A program made the position numbers and the translations under genes. Shown piece after piece: positions 58,472 through 64,000 of a stretch of 64,000 nucleotides of DNA (positions are counted from its first letter, which is position 1; every line of letters starts with the position of its first letter). Source of the stretch: Reticulitermes lucifugus (Eukaryota > Arthropoda > Insecta > Blattodea > Rhinotermitidae); assembly GCA_026260175.1 (NCBI GenBank), contig JAKCWW010000797.1:9344-73343 (forward strand). Reading direction: 5' to 3'. The notes under the pieces are model-generated. The model saw only the letters and a program-made list of their open reading frames with translations. It had not been told where the DNA came from and made no database searches.

Positions 58472-58628
58472 ATGACGGGAAGACGAGGAAGAAGGCGTAA
58501 GCAGCTACTGAATGGCCTTAAGAAAAAGAGAAGGTACTGGAAGTTGAAGAGGAAGCACTAGATCGCACCCTGTGGAGAACTCGCTTTAGAAGAGGCTACG
58601 GACCTGTCGTAAGACAGACAACAGAATG
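58472..58628 (+). pseudogene. LINE family 2 relic, extreme C-terminus
   Basis: Reads TGRRGRRRKQLLNGLKKKRR, YWKLK, then after a one-base shift EEALDRTLWRTRFRRGYGP and VVRQTTE with a stop. This is the intact family 2 terminus except for a single frameshift. Confidence 0.88.
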
Positions 58629-59207
58629 AATTATTACATATTTACAAATAATGTCTTAGGAAAAAAAACTTCTGTGTGTGTTATATGTGGCAGGCATAAC
58701 CTCGACGTTTCGTATCGTCTGTGTATTTGTAATGTTGACTTGTAAACAAACGTTTATGCGTAATATAGATCTACATTTGTGCTTTATTCCCAGGCCAAAT
58801 TCACTGAGGCAGCTGTGGTGGTTTATTGGTTTTCGCTATAAAACGTAAAACAAATGAAAATTTTCCTGCGGCTACCATTTAGTTGACCGTATACAAAGAC
58901 GGCTTTAAAATATTTCATGTTTTCCAAATGACTGTTATACGTGTTTGCATTATATCAGACCCCTATACTCAGTGCCACTGTTGTCGCTATCACCTCGTAG
59001 TTTGGTGCTTCTGCCATTTTGTTATTTCTGATTTAAAAGTAGACTAGAATGTTTCTACGCGGGGTTGCCTTGATTTGCATAATGTTAATTTGAAATATCT
59101 TCACACTCGGTCAGCTGGTTCAACAGTTGAAATCTGACGAACCCAGAGACAACATGATAACATTATAAGCCTGCTTTCTCTACCTAAGGCGTTGAGGTGA
59201 CTAAATG
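58629..59207. other. no recognised feature
   Basis: No gene or repeat recognised. Confidence 0.45.
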
Positions 59208-59450
59208 AGGGCCGGGAAAGCCTAGTCGATGTAATCAAAAGATAACCGGCTGGACGTCGGAGGAAGAGGTGTTTCTCTACGCCAAATGGTACAACCCGGC
59301 TCTGGGGCCCGGTGGGTGTCGGTGATATTTATCCAGGGTAAAGCGGCCGGTACTTAAAGCTGACCACTCTGCTCCGTCTAGTGCCGAGGTTAAGAACGAA
59401 TGCAACTATACCTGCACTCCCTACAATGCTGTCATGCCAAGCTGTAACAT
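59208..59450 (+). repeat. tRNA-derived SINE, family D
   Basis: Head GGGCCGGGAAAGCCTAGTCG, body CGGCTCTGGGGCCCGGTGGG, GTAAAGCGGCCGGTACTTAA, AGCTGACCACTCTGCTCCG and TAGTGCCGAGGTTAAGAACG. B-box eroded. Confidence 0.75.
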
Positions 59451-60189
59451 GCTAATTTATTAATTATAACATCACAATTAATATACTAGCTGGTGAAACG
59501 TGTAAAGTAATATAACACAGCATAACATAACATAACATACACCGAGAACGGCTCATGTTACAACAGGCTAAATTAGAATATTTAGTTTAGTTTCCATGAA
59601 AATGTCGAATTACATGCATGTATCCGGCAGACCTTCACAGATAAAACTTGAAGTTACTGCCCACTCAATCAAAACACTCGTCCACAGCTTGTATGAAACA
59701 CTTGTGTATTCCGCACGAGTGACGGCTGGGCGAGCCTATCTCTGGTGTAGAGAATCCAAACGAATAGTGCATTTACATATTCTGTCAATTAAGCTATGGA
59801 TGTTCCTATTTTTGTGTTCCATCATAGAGGAGATGAAAGGCACATACTGCTCGCTTTTCGTGCAAATTGTATGTATTGCCGTTTGCATGTCAAAGTTCTT
59901 CCTTTGAATGTCCACTGAAATAAACTTAGATAATAAAGTATTAAGTGGGATGTGATTGTAGAGCTAAATTAAACAAAATGACCACATGCGTTTTCACAGA
60001 CGTAATGCCCTTGGCATTTAATCTGGAATAAAAGCTTTATGCGTATTTTAATTTAATACTGATTCAAGATCACGTAACGATGACTGCATAGTCGTGCTTA
60101 AAACATTTTTGTAAAGCATAGATTTTAGTTTCATACGCAACTAGCCATGAGACGCATGATAAAAACACACTTCTTACAACGTACCAACG
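59451..60189. other. no recognised feature
   Basis: ACATA/ATAAC short repeats at 59515-59540. A 103-codon plus frame (59596-59907) has no recognisable domain. Confidence 0.4.
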
Positions 60190-60385
60190 TGATCCGGGAT
60201 AGTAAAGTCGATATACCGAGTAGTCTATGCGAGTAGTCTATGGGATGCTGCTCGGTTCAGGGCAAAGTACTAAGATATTTCTCTTGTCCAAAATATCCGA
60301 ATTCGCTGTGGTGCCAAGCCAGCCTCCTGTTCAGTGGGTAACGGGAATTCTTTTCCCGGGGGTAAAGCGATGTCATGACACTTCG
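60190..60385 (+). repeat. SINE family D, partial
   Basis: Head GATCCGGGATAGTAAAGTCG, duplicated GAGTAGTCTATG (a short tandem copy at 60217-60242), body GGTGCCAAGCCAGCCTCCTG and CCCGGGGGTAAAGCGATG. Confidence 0.65.
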
Positions 60386-60717
60386 TTGTAGATTAGTCCA
60401 GCTATCAGACTCCTGTAAGTACTGGTACTGTCTTTGGCATGTTACGCGTGTACACAAGGGTCTTCATACAACCGGTCACTTTCACACATTAAGCAAGCCA
60501 TCCTTACAGGACGAACATCAAATTGCAAAATGAACACATTTAACTAAAGGAGAAAATTTGCTGCAGCGCAAAGGCTTCTGACCAGTATCCGGTAGGTCAC
60601 CTGTTTGAAATGTTGCTGATGTAGTTAGTGTTTTTTTCAGTCCGTCGACACCCTTCAATTACATCACGACATAATCCACATCTTTCTCAATGTATTCATT
60701 TCTTATTTACCTTCATC
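60386..60717. other. no recognised feature
   Basis: No gene or repeat recognised. Confidence 0.45.
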
Positions 60718-60865
60718 AAGGCTCTGCAATAGCGTAGTCGGTACAGTGACTAAGCTAGTGCTGCATGATCTTGCATGATCTGGGCTTGAAACAGGCCACT
60801 CATCTACATTTGGCACCGATGTTAAGAATTAATGTGTGGATCTCTACATCCACTAGCTTTAAAAG
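60718..60865 (+). repeat. SINE family D with internal deletion
   Basis: Head TGCAATAGCGTAGTCGGTAC and GTGACTAAGCTAG, then a direct jump to CACTCATCTACATTTGGCAC and CTACATCCACTAGC. The middle of the SINE is missing and a short TTGCATGATC-type duplication marks the junction. Confidence 0.65.
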
Positions 60866-60954
60866 TTTTCTTCCTACCGGAAATATATAATTCATGCTTC
60901 TCATAAAGCAAAAATACGTAACAGATCAGTTTAAAGAAGGAATGCACGTAACTA

Positions 60955-61265
60955 ACTAACTAACCTACCAAACAAGTACATGGAGCAGAGTCCTTCTTTA
61001 GAATCTAACAGCTAATCTAGGAATTCTGCGCATTTTATGAAATCCAGTGGTTCATTACCCTGTTTACAGAAGCCCACCACCTCTACTGATCCTGACTGAG
61101 AAACATCCAGTCCAATCTCTCCAATCGTATTTCTTTAAAATCCACTTTAATATTATTCCGTCACATATGTCTAGGTCCTAGCTTGTCTCATTCCTTCAGG
61201 TTTCCCCACCAAAACGCTGAATGCATTTCTCTTCTCCCCCATGCCGAAGAATGAACGCAGCATAC
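60955..61265 (-). pseudogene. LINE family 1 relic with 3' tail
   Basis: The minus strand gives the family 1 end: EEKCIQRFGGET-like start, NIKVDFKEIRLERLDWMFLS region, GGGCTTCTGTAAACAGGGTA, then the tail with AGGACTCTGCTCC and repeated GTTA units (60955-60972 on the complement). Frames are broken in several places. Confidence 0.7.
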
Positions 61266-62079
61266 GAGTATATTACAAACTGGATGTCGCTGAGGCCTAA
61301 AACTTGTATTTGGAATATTCATGACGTGCTAGGTATTTAATTAAATGCCCCGTAGTCTCTTTACTTTTGCAATAGTGGGTTTTAATCTGCTATGTTGGAT
61401 TTCTGTCTGCATTAAATAAATGCAATTGGCAATGAGATCCTCAAAATATAAAAAATACATAGAATATTTTCCTGTTCTTTTGGCCTTCCTAAAAACGAAA
61501 CTCATAAGGCTGAATTCATGAGAAGCTAGCAGTCGCTCAGCTGGTCAAGAAGTTTCCTACCTCATAATCAAAGTGTATTTAGTGTTCCCCGCCGCATAGT
61601 TAGCTGATTCGTGAGGGGCAAATACGTGAGTCACGTGAATTCAGTTGTTTGTAATTATAAACTGTTTTCCCATCACCAACAAACTTTCGACAAATTTACT
61701 ATGATCTGGTTAAATGCTTTACGTGTTTTGCAGCTTGTCGACGTCTACTACACAAATTGCTTAGTAAAGCCAGCTGCGGCAGGCATGAGTTTCGCTGTGG
61801 TAACTGATACGTATCTCTTCCAATGAACCGTAACGAATTCCAATTGCCTGTCTCAAATGAAATCGACTTTGCAGTCTCTGTATTCCGTTGCTTCAGTTTA
61901 TAGGCCTATTGTCGAGTACTGGAGTCTCCAGTCCGGCACATGCTGCACCGAACGAGGGGAATGAAGTGGAGCTGAAACGAAGTATCGGAATTATTTTCTA
62001 AATCCTGTTTCCTGATTATTTTCGTAATGAGAAACTCGATTAAGGCCCGATGTCGTAGTCCGGCGGCCTCTTAAAAATA
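61266..62079. other. no recognised feature
   Basis: No gene or repeat recognised. Confidence 0.45.
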
Positions 62080-62240
62080 TAGGGTCTGAGGATGTTGATA
62101 AGATTCGATTGTTTCAGAGTAGAGTCCAGCGGCGTGCTGTTGTGAAAACGGAAAGTAATAAACGTTGGTGTTCCATAAGGTTTGGAGAATTTTCACTGCT
62201 AGCTTCTCAAGAACCACTGTCTTCTATCTACATGTAGTTA
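62080..62240 (+). pseudogene. LINE family 1 tail, eroded
   Basis: GAGGATGTTGATAAGATTCG, GCGTGCTGTTGTGAAAACGG, TAATAAACGTTGGTGTTCCA and CTTCTCAAGAACCACTGTCT follow the family 1 terminus and tail in order. Confidence 0.6.
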
Positions 62241-62622
62241 ATATTTGTGTATTGTGGAGTAGGTTCGCGTAATGTTGACCCTGTTAATATTCCCGCTGTG
62301 TAATGCTACAGTCTTTCTCAAATATGTGCATTGCATGCTACGTGTTCAACATCATGCGTAGAGCAGATTGATGAGTTATGACAAGAAGGACGTTTGTATG
62401 TTTTTTATTCAAAATCACCGAATCCAAAAGTCTTGTATGAAAGTCAGTTATTGGCTATTGTGCTCTGAAATCTTACGTTCATGTAATTGTTTGAATAAAT
62501 ATCAATAGCAATACATAAACGTCTTCAAGAGTATGATGGCAATAATGAAATGAAGAAAATTAAAAACGAAACTAGTAACCTGTAGATTTGTAAAATTTTG
62601 TTGTACATGGCGGTGTTTCGGA
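62241..62622. other. no recognised feature
   Basis: No gene or repeat recognised. Confidence 0.45.
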
Positions 62623-62672
62623 ATATATATATATATGTATATGTATATATATATGTGTGTATATATATATAT
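62623..62672. repeat. (AT)n/(GT)n compound microsatellite
   Basis: Alternating AT with interspersed GT units over about 50 bases. Confidence 0.95.
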
Positions 62673-63696
62673 TTGACTGAAGCACAACGGGGATATTTCA
62701 CCTAAAGAAAAAACGAACATTTTCTCTCGTGGACCTTGCATATTTGCTTGGTCTACTTTACCCACCCAATTGTTTTTCCTCTTAACTCTGGTTTCTTTGC
62801 GTCATCGATATCGCAGATATAACAAATAAGTCTGAATGCGGAACATAAACGGTTGATGTTAGCACTGGCAAGGAAGAGCAAAGTGGGCTGTGGGTCGACT
62901 TTAACAAACAAGCGTGGTTAAAGTGGACGTTTTAATAGTTTGGAAAATGTCACTATAGCTTCGAAACATTTTCATTGCGGAGTAATTTTAATTTCTTGCA
63001 TAATAGTTGCAATATCAAATACCGTTATTATATCACTTAAGGAATTGCCAGCTCTGAAAAGCAAGCTTTATTAAAGTTGTATAAAACAGCGGTCAACATT
63101 CACCGAACTAACTTTACTGTTTTGTATTGGCACAGACCACCATGGTTTTGCGTTGCGCGGTTTTGGCTGTGCGCGGTTGAAAATAATTAAATACGTGGTG
63201 GAAAACATTTTCCCAACGTTGAAATATTTAACTACACGCGGATAAGTACGGGCAGTTACTCAATCACGGTGCAAGCTGGCATCATCAGCTACACAAGCTC
63301 TGTAAATTTTTAGTGTCCAAATATGTTTGTGTTTTAAGCGAGTGGTGGGGAATGATCCAAATTCGTCCGCGTTCACGTAACCCTATTTTTCCCATATGAA
63401 GTTTTCACAACGCTGTTTTGCTCAACTCTCCGTGATCATTCCACTTATTCCCGCGTTGGACAAAGTATCACTGTTCATTGCCGCTACGTTATATATTACA
63501 GTAGTACTGAAGAATGTACTAGGCCATCTGAGTTGGGTGCATAAAACATCGGCTACTAGAAGAAACTTTCCGTTGACGAATTTTGAAACTTTCTGTAAAG
63601 GCACACTTTCCGGAAATTTGATGCGTTTCCATCCACAGATGACAAGGTGTGGAAGCGTATACTCAGAATCACAGATCAGGGTTCGAGAAACTAACT
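62673..63696. other. no recognised feature
   Basis: A 100-codon plus frame (63396-63698) has no recognisable domain and its antisense is also open. Confidence 0.4.
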
Positions 63697-64000
63697 AACT
63701 CCATGGAGCAGAGTCCTTCTTGAGAAGCTAACAGTTCCTCAGCTAGTCAAGAAATTCCCCGCATTTTATGGACCCCGAAGGTTTATTACCGCATTAACAA
63801 GAACCCTCCACCTGTCCCTATCCTGAACCATATCAATCCAGTCCATGCCCTCATCCCACTTCTTAAAGATCCGTTTTAATATTGTCCTCCCATCTACACC
63901 TGGGCCTTCCAAGTGGTCTCCTTCCCTCACGTCTCCCCACAAAAATCCTATACGCACCCCTTCCCCATACGTGCTACATGCCCCGCCCACCTCATTCTTC
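63697..64000 (-). pseudogene. LINE family 1 relic, continues off window
   Basis: The minus-strand frame reads [63 protein letters not shown] and a stop, about 75 open codons of the family 1 C-terminus. The tail follows with AGGACTCTGCTCCATGGAG. Longest intact family 1 stretch here; the 5' part lies beyond the window. Confidence 0.82.

Noticed and set aside
1-64000. LTR retroelements, endogenous viruses, Polintons or toxin genes
   Set aside because: No paired long terminal repeats, protease, integrase, capsid or envelope signatures were recognised. The only RT motif (30601-31420) is of the non-LTR type.

Overview
This window looks like intergenic or deep intronic DNA from a large, repeat-rich insect genome. 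The tRNA-headed SINEs and the LINE tails (peptide reading RDRWRALVNAVMNLRVP, followed by a CCGCATTTTATGG-type 3' tail) are, from memory, typical of cockroach and termite (Blattodea) assemblies. That assignment is inference; no marker gene here proves it. I found no complete host protein-coding gene, no rRNA, no functional tRNA, no CRISPR array and no recognisable bacterial or viral gene block. The many open frames of 60 to 165 codons have no recognisable domain, are the length expected by chance in AT-rich DNA, or are translations of repeats.

Layout. 1-5.4 kb: SINE copies, a LINE relic, a foldback repeat with a hammerhead-like core and a perfect eight-unit 62-bp tandem array (3742-4237). 6.5-10.7 kb: a complete hAT-type MITE with a perfect 8-bp target-site duplication, an unclassified repeat (U1), a broken hAT transposase (9080-9790, minus) and a 149-bp foldback. 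11-24 kb: a 460-bp palindrome at 12.0-12.5 kb, several LINE family 1 relics (one interrupted by a small MITE), SINEs, a 50-base assembly gap (14632-14681) and an unrecognised 115-codon ORF (23667-24014) whose last codons come from an inserted SINE. 24-33 kb: hAT remnant, second U1 copy, further hammerhead-like foldbacks and an RT-bearing LINE relic (30601-31420). 33-43 kb: mostly unannotated DNA, a perfect 16-bp hairpin, a LINE 2 relic and an internally deleted Tigger/pogo transposon (40837-42691, minus) carrying a nested SINE. 43-64 kb: dense SINE D copies, a 25/50-bp satellite (51177-51779), a Z-DNA-prone tract and two LINE tails lying back to back across an ATT microsatellite at 58.4 kb.

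The elements do not form a pathway. The SINEs are presumably parasites of the LINEs, and the MITE and deleted Tigger would have depended on full-length relatives elsewhere. The most coherent unexplained pattern is a hammerhead-ribozyme-like core (CTGANGA, short stem, GAAAC) that recurs about a dozen times in otherwise different repeat tails. Several of these copies sit at the axis or in the arms of near-perfect inverted repeats, which suggests a shared replication mechanism of the Penelope-like or retrozyme type. This is a hypothesis from pattern reading, not a demonstrated ribozyme.
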